A program made the position numbers and the translations under genes. From positions 19,576 through 83,575 of the forward strand of contig JAETRV010000019.1 of NCBI GenBank assembly GCA_021770005.1: a stretch of 64,000 nt of DNA, in the 5' to 3' direction. Numbering within the stretch: position 1 is the first letter of the stretch; each line of letters starts with the position of its first letter. This DNA comes from Anaerotruncus sp. (lineage in GTDB: Bacteria > Bacillota > Clostridia > Oscillospirales > Ruminococcaceae). This document shows, in pieces, positions 9,069 through 21,742 of the stretch. The notes below the pieces were generated by a model. It did no database searches. It saw only the letters and a list, made by a program, of their open reading frames with translations, and was not told where the DNA came from.

Positions 9069-9437
9069 CTATAGCTTTGCGCCGCACCGGCTGCAAAACT
9101 GGTCCCCCGGCTGACGGGGAGCCCCACAGGATGCGCAGCGCGGGACACAGTTGTTTTTCAACAGATGCAGGTCAGCCGGAGCGGGATGCACTGGTTCGCC
9201 GCGCAGCATCTGTTTGCCAAGTTCGGGGTTCAGCTCGTAGACGCTGGCGCAGTTGGGACAGGTGGCAAGATAAGAAGCCCCATATTTGACCAGCGGGATG
9301 AAAAATGCATGGACATAGCTGTACTGCCGGCAAACGCTGAAATTCGCCAGATGCCCACAGGCAGCGCAGGGGATACCCGAAATCTGCCCCACGGGTACTA
9401 CTTTTGCATCTGTGCCGAATATACCTATAAAGAACAT
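9069..9437 (-). CDS. Zinc-ribbon protein
   Basis: 122 residues with three pairs of CxxC knuckles: CAAC (about 24-27), CPNC (about 60-63), and a C-terminal CASC plus CSRC zinc ribbon (about 101-119). The segment AFFIPLVKYGASYLATCPNC matches the small zinc-ribbon family found in many Firmicutes. No function is known. It is monocistronic and transcribed divergently from the lipoprotein gene at 9600. Confidence 0.75.
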   Translation of the reverse strand: MFFIGIFGTDAKVVPVGQISGIPCAACGHLANFSVCRQYSYVHAFFIPLVKYGASYLATCPNCASVYELNPELGKQMLRGEPVHPAPADLHLLKNNCVPRCASCGAPRQPGDQFCSRCGAKL

Positions 9438-9484
9438 ACTGCATCCTCCGTTAATATGTAAAGTGGAGTCCTCTCTCTTTTTTT

Positions 9485-9512
9485 AGTGTATCTTATTTTT
9501 TGGAATTGTCAA
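9485..9512 (-). promoter_or_regulatory. Sigma-A promoter of the zinc-ribbon gene
   Basis: Minus strand TTGACA (9507-9512) and TACACT (9485-9490), 16-base spacer. It is 12 bases from the divergent promoter at 9524. Confidence 0.6.
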
Positions 9513-9523
9513 TTCTTTTGCAC

Positions 9524-9552
9524 TTGACCGAAACAGTCGAAATGTGTAAAAT
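9524..9552 (+). promoter_or_regulatory. Sigma-A promoter of the envelope hydrolase genes
   Basis: TTGACC (9524-9529) and TAAAAT (9547-9552), 17-base spacer. It probably drives 9600-14375, since the two genes are only 30 bases apart. Confidence 0.75.
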
Positions 9553-9599
9553 GGACATAAATTCTGAAACGATGTTGTACAGCAGGAGGGAATTTACCT

Positions 9600-11051
9600 G
9601 TGAAAAATGGAAAAAAATGGTGTATAGGAGCGTTGTTGTTCGGCCTTCTTTTGTTGGCAGCTTGTATGGTACTGTCATTTGCCGGATGCAGCGGACCGGA
9701 TAGGGGTTCTGCTTCTCCGAGCGCCTCCGCCGCGTCCGGCGTGACCGACGAACAGGATGCGGAAATCCTGCTCAGCCGGGTGGAGGAGCAGAGTGTTTAC
9801 GGGGTGGAGACCCCTTCTGCGGAGGATGGGCGGCTGCTGGTTTCCCAGGAAATAGACCAGGCGTCCTCCGAACCGTCGGAGCCGGAGAAATCCGCCGCTT
9901 CACAGGAGGCGTCAGGGCAGGAAGAAGCGGCGATGCTCGCAAAACGGACCGAACCCGCCCAGCCGGTTGAAGGGGAGGTACGCGGGGTTTGGTTCTCCTA
10001 CCTCACCATGGGACCGCTGGCGAAGAACAAAACCCAGGCGGAGTTTACCAGCAATATCGACACCGCTTTCGGCAAGATTGCGGATGAAGGGTTTAACACT
10101 GTATTCGCGCAGGTGCGTCCGTTTGGGGATGCACTCTACCAGTCGAGCTATTTCCCGTGGTCCTACCTTCTGACCGGGACCGAGGGGGAAAACCCCGGCT
10201 ATGACCCGCTTGAGATCATGTGCGAGATTGCAGACAAACATGGCTTGCGGATCGAAGCATGGATCAATCCATACCGGGTGCGGCTGAGCGGCTATAAAGA
10301 GGCGCTCTCAAGTAAAAATCAGGCACAGAAGTGGCTCAAGTCGGGGAATGACAGTGTCGTCGAGTGGAACGGCGGCATCTACTATAACCCGGGGAGCGCA
10401 CAGGCGCGGGCGCTGATCGTCAATGGGGTGGAGGAGATCGTTGCAAACTACAACGTGGACGGCATCCACTTTGACGACTACTTCTATCCCACCACCGATA
10501 TGGCATTCGATCAGGCGACCTGGCAGGCGGCGAAAAGCAGCCTTCCGCAGGCGGACTGGCGGCGTGAAAATGTCAATCTGCTGGTGCGGGAGGTATATGC
10601 GGCGGTCAAGTCGATCGATCCGAACTGCCTGTTCGGAATCAGCCCACAGGGAAACACCCAGAACAACTACAACGGTCAGTTTATTGATGTGGCAAAATGG
10701 CTTGCGAATCCCGGCTATCTCGACTATATCTGTCCGCAGATCTACTATGGATTTGAGAACGGCACCAATCCCTATGCGCAGACAGTTGAGAAGTGGAACC
10801 AGATGATTAAAGTCCCGACGATCAAACTTTATGTGGGGATTGCGGCCTATAAACTCGGCGCAGAAGATCAATGGGCGGGTGCGGGCAGCCGGGAATGGCT
10901 GGATACCGAGGACATCCTCGCCAGGATGGTCGAGACCGCGCGGAAGGCGTCCCATTACGGCGGATTCGCGATCTATAGCTATGATTCGCTCTTCTCCACC
11001 GACACGCAGCAGGTGCGTATTGAGCGGGAAAACCTGAAAAAAATCCTGTAA
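9600..11051 (+). CDS. Exported GHL10/YngK-type glycoside-hydrolase-like protein
   Basis: 483 residues. A hydrophobic leader ends in a possible lipobox (FAGC, about residue 30), suggesting a lipoprotein. A Ser/Glu-rich stalk follows (to about residue 118), then a TIM-barrel domain of the glycosyl-hydrolase-like 10 (DUF187) family. Family signatures include GVWFSYLTMG, AWINPYRVR, and NVDGIHFDDYFYP with acidic residues on the barrel, plus ICPQIYYGFEN. The substrate is unproven; peptidoglycan or another wall glycan is likely from the family and from the adjacent amidase. Translation starts at a GTG 9 bases after GGAGGG. Confidence 0.88.
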   Translation: MKNGKKWCIGALLFGLLLLAACMVLSFAGCSGPDRGSASPSASAASGVTDEQDAEILLSRVEEQSVYGVETPSAEDGRLLVSQEIDQASSEPSEPEKSAASQEASGQEEAAMLAKRTEPAQPVEGEVRGVWFSYLTMGPLAKNKTQAEFTSNIDTAFGKIADEGFNTVFAQVRPFGDALYQSSYFPWSYLLTGTEGENPGYDPLEIMCEIADKHGLRIEAWINPYRVRLSGYKEALSSKNQAQKWLKSGNDSVVEWNGGIYYNPGSAQARALIVNGVEEIVANYNVDGIHFDDYFYPTTDMAFDQATWQAAKSSLPQADWRRENVNLLVREVYAAVKSIDPNCLFGISPQGNTQNNYNGQFIDVAKWLANPGYLDYICPQIYYGFENGTNPYAQTVEKWNQMIKVPTIKLYVGIAAYKLGAEDQWAGAGSREWLDTEDILARMVETARKASHYGGFAIYSYDSLFSTDTQQVRIERENLKKIL

Positions 11052-11081
11052 ACGGCCTTTCCCGCGCATCGGAGGGCGTCT

Positions 11082-14000
11082 ATGGCAAAACAACCGGCTC
11101 CAAATCAGAAGAGAATGGCAATCGTCCTGTCAGCAGTGCTCGTTGCGATCACACTGCTGACGGGCGTTTTGGCGTTGTTGATGGGAAATCCTTATGCGAA
11201 GGGGACCGGGATTTCACAGGGGGAGCCGTCGCGGCCGGTTCAGGAGCAGAGCAGCTCGGAAGAGGAGCCAGCGCCGTCGGATTCCTCTGCGCCGGAACCG
11301 GACGCTTCTTCCCTGCCGGAGGAGGGGCCGGACAGCCCCTTGGAACCAAGTGAACCGAGCGGGCCGGAAGCGCCACAGGAGCCGGAGGAACCGGTCTATT
11401 TCAATGTCCCGGAGGAGATGCGCGCGGTGCAGGTCACTGCGGGACGGGATTACATGATCGGTGACGACCTTTCGCGTGCCGCAGTCGCCGCGCAGATTGA
11501 CCAGGCGCTGGAACATGCGCAGGCGCTGACTATGAACAGCATCATCATCGACACAAAATGGGAGGACGGTGTGCTGTTCACCAGCTCAGCGCTCAAGATG
11601 GCGCAATCGGAGCTGGACTGTGTGGACTACCTTGCGACACAAGCGCGAGAGATGGGCTTTTTTGTCTATGCGACCTATGATGTGGCCGATCTCGCAGACC
11701 TGGATGGCAACTATCTGCGGGGCGCCTCCGCAGACGGGCAGACGCTCGACAGCATCCGGCTCAGCATCGGCGAATTTGCGGAAAAGTATCAGTTTGACGG
11801 GATTCTCCTGCAAAATTATGAAGCGCCGTCCGGCGCGGAGCGCTATGCGTCCTACCTGAAAAACGGCGGCGGGATCGGCTATGAAAACTACCTCCAACAG
11901 GTTCCGGAGGCAATGGTCATGGCGGCAGCGGACGCGATCCGGCAGGCAGCACCGGGGACACAGGTAGGCTTGATGGTGGAGGCGGTGTGGGAAAACCAGT
12001 CGGTCAATCCGGACGGGAGTGAAACGGCTGCGGATATCACCTCGCTCGGGACCGGCAATGCGGACACCAAAAAGTTTGTCGAGAGCGGGGCGTTCGACTT
12101 TGTGATGGTCCGGAACTTCGACTCGACCACCGACCCCAAAGCCGAGTTCCGGACGGTCGCACGCTGGTGGAAAGGGGTTGCGGAGAGCGCCGGTGTGACC
12201 CTCTACACGCTGCACGCTAACGAGCGGCTCGGGGTCGAGCCGTACGGCTGGCAGGTGATGGAGCAGCTCACCAAGCAGGTAATCGATCTGCGGGATATCG
12301 GCGTGGGAAACGGGAGCGCGTTCCACTCGCTGCAAGCGCTTGTGGACAACCCTGGAAGCACGACCACCACACTGGTGCAGTACATGAACAACGAGATTGA
12401 CGAGACCTATGTGCTCCAGCAGCTTTCGATCAGCAAGCCGGCCGAGATGGTCTATAAGACGCGGGAACCGACCGTCACCTTCCAGGGCGCATCCGATCCG
12501 CGGGAAAAGGTCACGATCAACGGCGAAGAAATTCCCCGTAACGAGAGCGGCTACTTCACCGTCCGCAAGGATCTGGTGGAGGGGCTGAATACCTTTGCGA
12601 TCTCCCATAAAAACAAGACGTTCACCTACCAGATCACCCGGGAGGTTATCGTTCTGAAGGATGTGCAGCCGACCGGCGCGATCAGTGTGGACGGCGGCAT
12701 GGCAGTGACCGTCACCGCGCTGGCATATGAAGGCTCGGCGGTCACTGCGTCGCTCGGCGGACAGCAGATTACCCTCACCGAGACCGAGTCCGAGGGGGAT
12801 GACACCGACCGCGACTCTGGATACCGCACCTATACCGGGGTATTCACCATGCCGTCCGCGTCCGAATCGGCGACCAAGCTCGGCGCGATTTCGGTCACAG
12901 CGGTCATGTCGGACGGGCACTCGATGACCCTTGAGGGCGCCTCGGTGACGGTCAACAAAAAGGCCAAGATGGGGGACGGTGTCGTGGTACAGGTGGTGGC
13001 GGATCAGGCGGAGACCTTCCCGATCTCCTCGTTGGACGATAGCTCCCATTCCGGCTACTATCCGTTGCCCAAAGGGACGGTCGACCGCACCTACGGGAGC
13101 GAGATCATCTATAAAAACGGCAACACGACCAAGAGCTACTGGAAGCTGCAATCGGGTGTGCGGGTCTATTCCAAGGACATCACGACCGGCGGGCAGATGC
13201 CGGACAACAACAAAATTTCGGGGATGAGCATCAAGTCCTCGGGCGGGTATACCACCGTCTCGCTCACGACCGGAAGCAAGGTCCCTTATACCGTCGCCTA
13301 CGACGGGAACCGGATCGTGTTCAAGTTCGCCTACACCGCCTCCGCGCCCGAATCCCGGCAGCTGGGCAGTGATAACGCACTCTTTACCTCCGCCGAATGG
13401 AATGGTTCCGACCTGACCCTTAACCTCAAGAAACCCGGCGGATTCATCGGTTACCGGGCCTACTACGAGGACGCAACCCGGCTGGTGCTTCGGTTCAACA
13501 ATTCTCCCGGTTCGCTTTCGGGCGCGCGGATCGTTGTCGATCCGGGACACGGCGGGAACGACCCCGGCGCGCTCGGATTCTATCCGGACAAGGACGAGGC
13601 GGACATCAACCTCGAAATCGCCCAGCGGCTCGCCGATGAGCTGAAAAGCCAGGGTGCATCGGTGCTGATGGTCACGCCCGGCAGCACGATGGCCTCGCGG
13701 CTGGAATCGGCGCGGGCATTTAACCCACAGGTATTGGTCAGTGTGCACAACAACACCAACTGGAATCCGGCGGCAAAGGGCAGCGAGGTCTACTACTTCT
13801 ATCCGTTCCAGAAACAGCTCGCCGCGCTGGTTTCGGCGAATGTCGCCGCCGCGCTCGATACCACCAACCGCGGCGCAAAAGCCGGCCTTTATTACATGAC
13901 CCGAGAGTCCCAGTTTGCCTGTGTGTTGATCGAAACCGGCTTTATTTCGAACGAATCCGAGTACAGCAAGCTGATTAACTCGAAGTATCAGAACCGGATC

Positions 14001-14375
14001 GCGCAGGGGATCGCCAACGGGATCAGCAGTTATCTGGGCGGGACCTGGTCGGGCGGCGGGACTGGCAGCGGGGACGATGAAGATCAGCCGGAGACACCTG
14101 CTGAGGTGACCGGTATCTCTCTCGATACCAGTCAGTTGAATTTGCAGGCCGGGGAGACCGCTGCTCTCCAAGTAGCGGTCGAACCCGAAGAGGCGGAGAA
14201 CCGGAAGGTGGCGTGGGAGTCAGCGGATGCGGGGATTGCAGCGGTCGATCAGTCAGGGACGGTGACCGCGGTTGCTGAGGGAAAGACGGTCATCCGGGTC
14301 ACGACCGAGGAGGGCGGGTACACCGCCGAATGCGAAGTCGAGGTGAGCGGGGCGTCCGGGTCTGCTGAGGAATAA
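11082..14375 (+). CDS. Large secreted N-acetylmuramoyl-L-alanine amidase fusion
   Basis: 1097 residues with an unusual multi-domain order. There is a signal/anchor segment (about 10-30), a Ser/Pro/Glu-rich stalk (about 45-105), a TIM-barrel-like region resembling the upstream hydrolase (about 110-450), beta-rich linker domains (about 455-810), an Amidase_3 domain (about 815-990) and a C-terminal bacterial Ig-like (BIG2) domain (about 1005-1090). The amidase zinc and catalytic residues are present: DPGHGGND, the Glu in DEADINLE, VSVHNN and LIETGFISN. The enzyme should cleave the MurNAc-L-Ala bond of peptidoglycan while held at the envelope. The stop codon overlaps the left end of repeat R2. 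Confidence 0.93.
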   Translation: MAKQPAPNQKRMAIVLSAVLVAITLLTGVLALLMGNPYAKGTGISQGEPSRPVQEQSSSEEEPAPSDSSAPEPDASSLPEEGPDSPLEPSEPSGPEAPQEPEEPVYFNVPEEMRAVQVTAGRDYMIGDDLSRAAVAAQIDQALEHAQALTMNSIIIDTKWEDGVLFTSSALKMAQSELDCVDYLATQAREMGFFVYATYDVADLADLDGNYLRGASADGQTLDSIRLSIGEFAEKYQFDGILLQNYEAPSGAERYASYLKNGGGIGYENYLQQVPEAMVMAAADAIRQAAPGTQVGLMVEAVWENQSVNPDGSETAADITSLGTGNADTKKFVESGAFDFVMVRNFDSTTDPKAEFRTVARWWKGVAESAGVTLYTLHANERLGVEPYGWQVMEQLTKQVIDLRDIGVGNGSAFHSLQALVDNPGSTTTTLVQYMNNEIDETYVLQQLSISKPAEMVYKTREPTVTFQGASDPREKVTINGEEIPRNESGYFTVRKDLVEGLNTFAISHKNKTFTYQITREVIVLKDVQPTGAISVDGGMAVTVTALAYEGSAVTASLGGQQITLTETESEGDDTDRDSGYRTYTGVFTMPSASESATKLGAISVTAVMSDGHSMTLEGASVTVNKKAKMGDGVVVQVVADQAETFPISSLDDSSHSGYYPLPKGTVDRTYGSEIIYKNGNTTKSYWKLQSGVRVYSKDITTGGQMPDNNKISGMSIKSSGGYTTVSLTTGSKVPYTVAYDGNRIVFKFAYTASAPESRQLGSDNALFTSAEWNGSDLTLNLKKPGGFIGYRAYYEDATRLVLRFNNSPGSLSGARIVVDPGHGGNDPGALGFYPDKDEADINLEIAQRLADELKSQGASVLMVTPGSTMASRLESARAFNPQVLVSVHNNTNWNPAAKGSEVYYFYPFQKQLAALVSANVAAALDTTNRGAKAGLYYMTRESQFACVLIETGFISNESEYSKLINSKYQNRIAQGIANGISSYLGGTWSGGGTGSGDDEDQPETPAEVTGISLDTSQLNLQAGETAALQVAVEPEEAENRKVAWESADAGIAAVDQSGTVTAVAEGKTVIRVTTEEGGYTAECEVEVSGASGSAEE

Positions 14376-14630
14376 GAGCCTATTTAAAATCTTTTGCAGG
14401 GGGCTTTTTCTCTTGTAAAAAGCCCCCTCTTGCCGCTTCGTGGCAATTCACCCCAAAAATACGCTTCTCAGGATAAAGCGTTCCGTCGCATCTCCGCGCT
14501 AAGAGCCGCCTACGGCGGTTGCGCTCCGAAACGCTGCGCTGCGGCTTGCAGTGCGCGCGGCGGCTCTGCCCCTCGACCCTGCAATTTTTCGAGAAAAATT
14601 GAGTAAAGCTTTAGATTTTAAACAGGCTCT
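14375..14630. repeat. MITE-like repeat with terminal inverted repeats, copy R2
   Basis: A 256-bp element bounded by AGAGCCTATTTAAAATCT (14375-14392) and its inverted partner at 14613-14630, matching at 17 of 18 positions. Inside are a GGGGGCTTTTT/AAAAAGCCCCC hairpin, a TTGCCGC...TGGCAA hairpin, the CGCTTCTCAGGATAAAG block and a GC-rich block with GAGCCGCCTACGGCGG. It starts within the stop codon of the amidase gene. No transposase frame is present. Confidence 0.85.
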
Positions 14631-14699
14631 AAGAAGTCAGGCCGCGCAAATTCCTTGTTGCAGTCCGCCGGAAAGGTTGCTATAATATCCAAAGGCAGA

Positions 14700-14925
14700 C
14701 AGAAAAGTGTTCCGCCGCGTGCGCGCGGCGGCCAAAGGCCCTTGCCTTTGGAAACCGCGATTTTTTGACTGCCGCCGCAGCGGCGTGCATAGGCCAACCG
14801 ACGCGAAGCGTCGGCTCTTGGGCCGGAGCAAAAAATCGAGTAAAACTTAAGAACCTGAATAGGCTCTAAGAGCCGCCTGCGGCGGTTGCGCTCGAAACGC
14901 TTCGCTGCGGAAACCGCAGTCTTTG
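14700..14925. repeat. Mosaic intergenic repeat, copy R3
   Basis: Directly follows R2. It carries CGTGCATAGGCCAACCG, TCTTGGGCCGGAGCAAAAAA and an AGGCTCT end (14861-14867) as in R1 and R2, then a short extra GC-rich block with GAGCCGCCTGCGGCGG. R2 and R3 together fill the 14376-15010 gap apart from the ribosome binding site of the next gene. Confidence 0.75.
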
Positions 14926-15010
14926 AAAAGGCTGGCGAAACTTTTGATTTTCATTGGCTTTTTAGGAATTATTTTTTGAGCGATCATTTTTGTAGCTGGG
15001 GGGAAAGGCT

Positions 15011-15859
15011 ATGTATAAAATTGTGACCAAGCGCGCGCTGAATCCCACTGTGACGCTGATGGAGGTGGAGGCGCCGCACATCGCCCGCAAGGCGAAGGCT
15101 GGGCAGTTCATCATCTTCCGTGTGGATGAACGGGGGGAGCGCGTCCCGCTGACCATTGCGGACTATGACCGTGAACGCGGCACCGTGACGATCATCTTCC
15201 AGATTGTCGGCGCTTCGACCAAACTGCTGAATACCTTGGAGGAAGGGGACGCCATTCTCGATTTCGTGGGGCCGCTCGGTGTCGCAACCCAGATCGCCCC
15301 GGAGGTGCAGCGGGTCTGCGTGATCGGCGGCGGCGTGGGCAATGCGATTGCTTATCCGCAAGCGAAAGCGCTGCACAATGCGGGCAAACAGGTGGACATG
15401 ATTGCGGGGTTCCGCTCCAAGGATATTGTGATTCTTGAGGAGGAGATGAAGGCGGTGACCGACCATCTCTACCTCATGACCGACGATGGAAGCTACGGCG
15501 AGAAGGGTTTGGTGACCAATAAGCTTCAGGCGCTGATTGACGCGGGGGAGCAGTACGACGAGGTGATCGCGATTGGCCCGGTCATCATGATGAAGTTTGT
15601 CGCTGAGACCACCCGGCCGTATGGGATCAAGACGCTGGTTTCGCTCAACCCGATCATGGTCGATGGTACCGGTATGTGCGGCGGATGCAGGGTCAAGGTC
15701 GGAGGGGAGACAAAGTTCGCCTGTGTGGACGGTCCGGACTTCGACGGGCATCAGGTGGATTTTGATGAGCTGATGAAACGCAACACCTTTTATAAAGAGC
15801 GCGAAGCGGCGGACCGCGCGCATGTCTGCCGCTTGACAGGAGGGAAACGGAATGGCTAA
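15011..15859 (+). CDS. NfnA-like ferredoxin-NADP reductase subunit (FAD/2Fe-2S)
   Basis: 282 residues. An N-terminal FAD-binding barrel, an NAD(P)-binding domain with GGGVGNAIAYPQ, and a C-terminal Cys cluster MCGGC...C (about 220-240) fit the sulfide/dihydroorotate-dehydrogenase-like reductase subunit family. Paired with the next gene it matches NfnA of the NADH-dependent ferredoxin:NADP oxidoreductase, which bifurcates electrons between ferredoxin, NADH and NADPH in anaerobes. The same gene pair is often annotated simply as a glutamate-synthase-type complex. It overlaps the next gene by 8 bases, which supports one complex. The start follows GGGGGGAAAGG. Confidence 0.85.
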   Translation: MYKIVTKRALNPTVTLMEVEAPHIARKAKAGQFIIFRVDERGERVPLTIADYDRERGTVTIIFQIVGASTKLLNTLEEGDAILDFVGPLGVATQIAPEVQRVCVIGGGVGNAIAYPQAKALHNAGKQVDMIAGFRSKDIVILEEEMKAVTDHLYLMTDDGSYGEKGLVTNKLQALIDAGEQYDEVIAIGPVIMMKFVAETTRPYGIKTLVSLNPIMVDGTGMCGGCRVKVGGETKFACVDGPDFDGHQVDFDELMKRNTFYKEREAADRAHVCRLTGGKRNG

Positions 15860-17240
15860 CATGGCGCCCAAAAAGGTTCCGATGCCGGAACAGCGGCCGG
15901 ATGTACGCAATCACAATTTTCTTGAGGTTGCGACCGGCTATACCGAGGAGATGGCGGTCGAAGAGGCGACGCGCTGCCTCCACTGCAAGAACCAGCCGTG
16001 TGTTGCCGGATGCCCGGTCAACGTGCACATTCCCGCGTTTATCGAAAAGGTTGCCAACCGGGATTTTGCCGGGGCTTATCAGGAAATTGCATTGACCAAC
16101 TCGCTTCCGGCGGTCTGCGGGCGGGTCTGCCCTCAGGAAACCCAGTGTGAGGGCAGATGCGTGCGGGGGATCAAGGGGGAGCCGGTCGGAATTGGCCGGT
16201 TGGAGCGGTTTGTTGCCGACTGGCAGCTCGCTCATGGGGAGGACAAGGTGGAAAAGCCGGTTCCCAATGGACACCGTGTGGCGGTGGTAGGGGCCGGGCC
16301 TGCCGGTTTGACCTGTGCGGGGGACCTCGCCAAAATGGGGTATGCGGTTACCGTCTATGAAGCGTTCCACGCGGCGGGCGGCGTGCTGATCTACGGAATC
16401 CCAGAGTTCCGGCTTCCCAAGTCGATCGTGGCGAAGGAGGTCGGTAAGCTCGAACAGATGGGGGTCGAGATCCGGCCCAACATGGTGATCGGCCGGGTGG
16501 ACTCGGTGGATGAGCTGTTTGAACAGGGCTATGAGGCGGTCTTTATCGGTTCGGGCGCGGGACTGCCGAGCTTTATGCATATCGAGGGGGAGGACCTGCT
16601 TGGCGTTTACTCGGCCAATGAATACCTCACCCGCATCAACTTGATGAAAGCATACCAGGAGGGTTACGACACCCCAATCGCCAAGAGCCATGCGGTTGCG
16701 GTGGTCGGCGGCGGCAACGTCGCGATGGACGCGGCGCGCTGTGCCAAGCGGATGGGCGCGGAGACGGTTTATATTGTCTACCGCCGTTCGATGGAAGAGC
16801 TGCCTGCGCGCGCGGAGGAGGTCCACCACGCGAAGGAAGAGGGGATCATCTTTAAGCTGCTCAACAACCCGGTCCGGATCGTCGGGGATCAGGATGGACG
16901 GGTGACCGGTATGGAATGTGTCGAGATGGAGCTTGGGGAGCCGGATGAGTCCGGTCGCCGCCGCCCGATTGTCAAGGAGGGGAGTAACTTTTTCCTTCCG
17001 GTGGACACGGTGATTATGGCGATCGGCACCAGTCCCAACCCATTGATCCGGTCGACCACCACTGGGTTAGAGGCCAACCGGCGCGGCTGTCTGGTCGCGG
17101 ACGAGCACGGAGCGACCACCAAACCAGGGGTCTTTGCCGGAGGCGACGCGGTCACCGGGGCCGCCACTGTGATTCTGGCGATGGGCGCGGGCAAGACCGC
17201 GGCGGAAGCGATAGATGCGTATATCCGCTCGAAGGAATAG
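15852..17240 (+). CDS. NfnB/GltD-like NADPH oxidoreductase subunit
   Basis: 462 residues, matching the glutamate synthase small-subunit fold. An N-terminal domain binds two [4Fe-4S] clusters through CLHCKNQPCVAGCP and CGRVCPQETQCEGRC. Two nucleotide-binding domains follow, with GAGPAGLTCAGDLAKMG for FAD (about 140) and GGGNVAMDAARCAKRMG for NADPH (about 285). The C-terminal GGDAVTGAATVILAMGAGK closes the FAD site. No glutamate synthase large subunit is present nearby, so NfnB is more likely than GltD. Repeat R4 begins 10 bases after the stop. Confidence 0.87.
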   Translation: MANMAPKKVPMPEQRPDVRNHNFLEVATGYTEEMAVEEATRCLHCKNQPCVAGCPVNVHIPAFIEKVANRDFAGAYQEIALTNSLPAVCGRVCPQETQCEGRCVRGIKGEPVGIGRLERFVADWQLAHGEDKVEKPVPNGHRVAVVGAGPAGLTCAGDLAKMGYAVTVYEAFHAAGGVLIYGIPEFRLPKSIVAKEVGKLEQMGVEIRPNMVIGRVDSVDELFEQGYEAVFIGSGAGLPSFMHIEGEDLLGVYSANEYLTRINLMKAYQEGYDTPIAKSHAVAVVGGGNVAMDAARCAKRMGAETVYIVYRRSMEELPARAEEVHHAKEEGIIFKLLNNPVRIVGDQDGRVTGMECVEMELGEPDESGRRRPIVKEGSNFFLPVDTVIMAIGTSPNPLIRSTTTGLEANRRGCLVADEHGATTKPGVFAGGDAVTGAATVILAMGAGKTAAEAIDAYIRSKE

Positions 17241-17249
17241 TTTTTTATA

Positions 17250-17574
17250 AGAGCCTATTCAAGATCTAAAGTTTTACTCGATTTTTTGCTCCGGCCCAAG
17301 AGCCGACGCTTCGCGTCGGTTGGCCTATGCACGCCGCTGCGACGGCAGTCAAAAAATCGCGGGGTCAAGGGGCGGAGCCCCTGCCGCCGCGCGCACTGCA
17401 AGCCGCAGCGTAGCGTTTCGGAGCGCAACCGCCGCAGGCGGCTCTTAGCGCGGAGATGCGGCGGAATGCTTTATCCTGAGAAGCGCATTTAGGGGGTGAA
17501 TTGCCGCCAAAGGCGGCAAGAGGGGGCTTTTTGCAAGAGAAAAAGCCCCCTGCAAAAGATGCGAAACAGGTTCT
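17250..17574. repeat. Mosaic intergenic repeat, copy R4 (inverted)
   Basis: A 325-bp copy in the opposite orientation to R2, with the same modules in reverse order: GCTCCGGCCCAAGAG, CGGTTGGCCTATGCACG, a GCACTGCAAGCCGCAGCG block, CTTTATCCTGAGAAGCG, the GCCGCC/GGCGGC hairpin and GGGGGCTTTTT...AAAAAGCCCCC. The ends AGAGCCTATTCAAGATCT and, inverted, AGAACCTGTTTCGCATCT match the R2 termini. Confidence 0.85.
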
Positions 17575-17610
17575 AAAAAAGCTCCGGCAGAAAAAACTGC
17601 CGGAGCTTTT
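17575..17610. terminator. Bidirectional-type terminator before rpoB
   Basis: GCTCCGGCAG (17581-17590) pairs perfectly with CTGCCGGAGC (17597-17606). Six A precede the stem and TTTT follows it, abutting repeat R4. Confidence 0.85.
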
Positions 17611-17671
17611 GTATCCAAATGGATAGCGGTTAGCAAAAACAGGGGTTTTTGGATTATTTACAAAATGACAC

Positions 17672-17700
17672 TTGACATGATTGACCAATCATGGTAAAAT
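17672..17700 (+). promoter_or_regulatory. Sigma-A promoter of rpoBC
   Basis: A perfect TTGACA (17672-17677) and TAAAAT (17695-17700), 17-base spacer. The start codon is 217 bases further, so there is a long leader. A small AGGTT/AACCT hairpin followed by seven T lies in it at about 17763-17784. Confidence 0.85.
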
Positions 17701-17916
17701 AATATACTGTATCAAAATGGCGTTTTTTGTAATCTGCCGTAATCAATTATAACAGATTTCGACAGGTTTGGCAACCTTTTTTTGCAATTTTCGCTGTGCG
17801 TTACCGCAGAGTTGGCCGAAAGGGGAGCCGGGGAATTCACAGCGCCTTTTTAGGCGCGGCGGACACACATGCTCCCAGCCCGGGGGCAAATCAGATGAAT
17901 GGAGTGATCAAAGCCT

Positions 17917-21669
<3,753 letters not shown>

Positions 21670-21742
21670 GCAGGATCGCGCGGGAATCTCCGCGCAGCTC
21701 GCCGGAAAGATTCTGCCATAAACAAGAAAGAGGGGTTCGCAT

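Noticed and set aside
11586..14171. Minus-strand frame of 861 codons
   Set aside because: Shadow of the amidase gene, whose domains and catalytic motifs are clear on the plus strand.
14394..14606. Short plus-strand reading frame in repeat R2, resembling frames in R4 and R7 (shared CGGCAPKRCAAACSARGG-like peptide)
   Set aside because: The shared peptide is explained by the shared repeat DNA. It appears on whichever strand the repeat is inserted, has no ribosome binding site and is mostly Ala/Arg/Gly from GC-rich hairpins.
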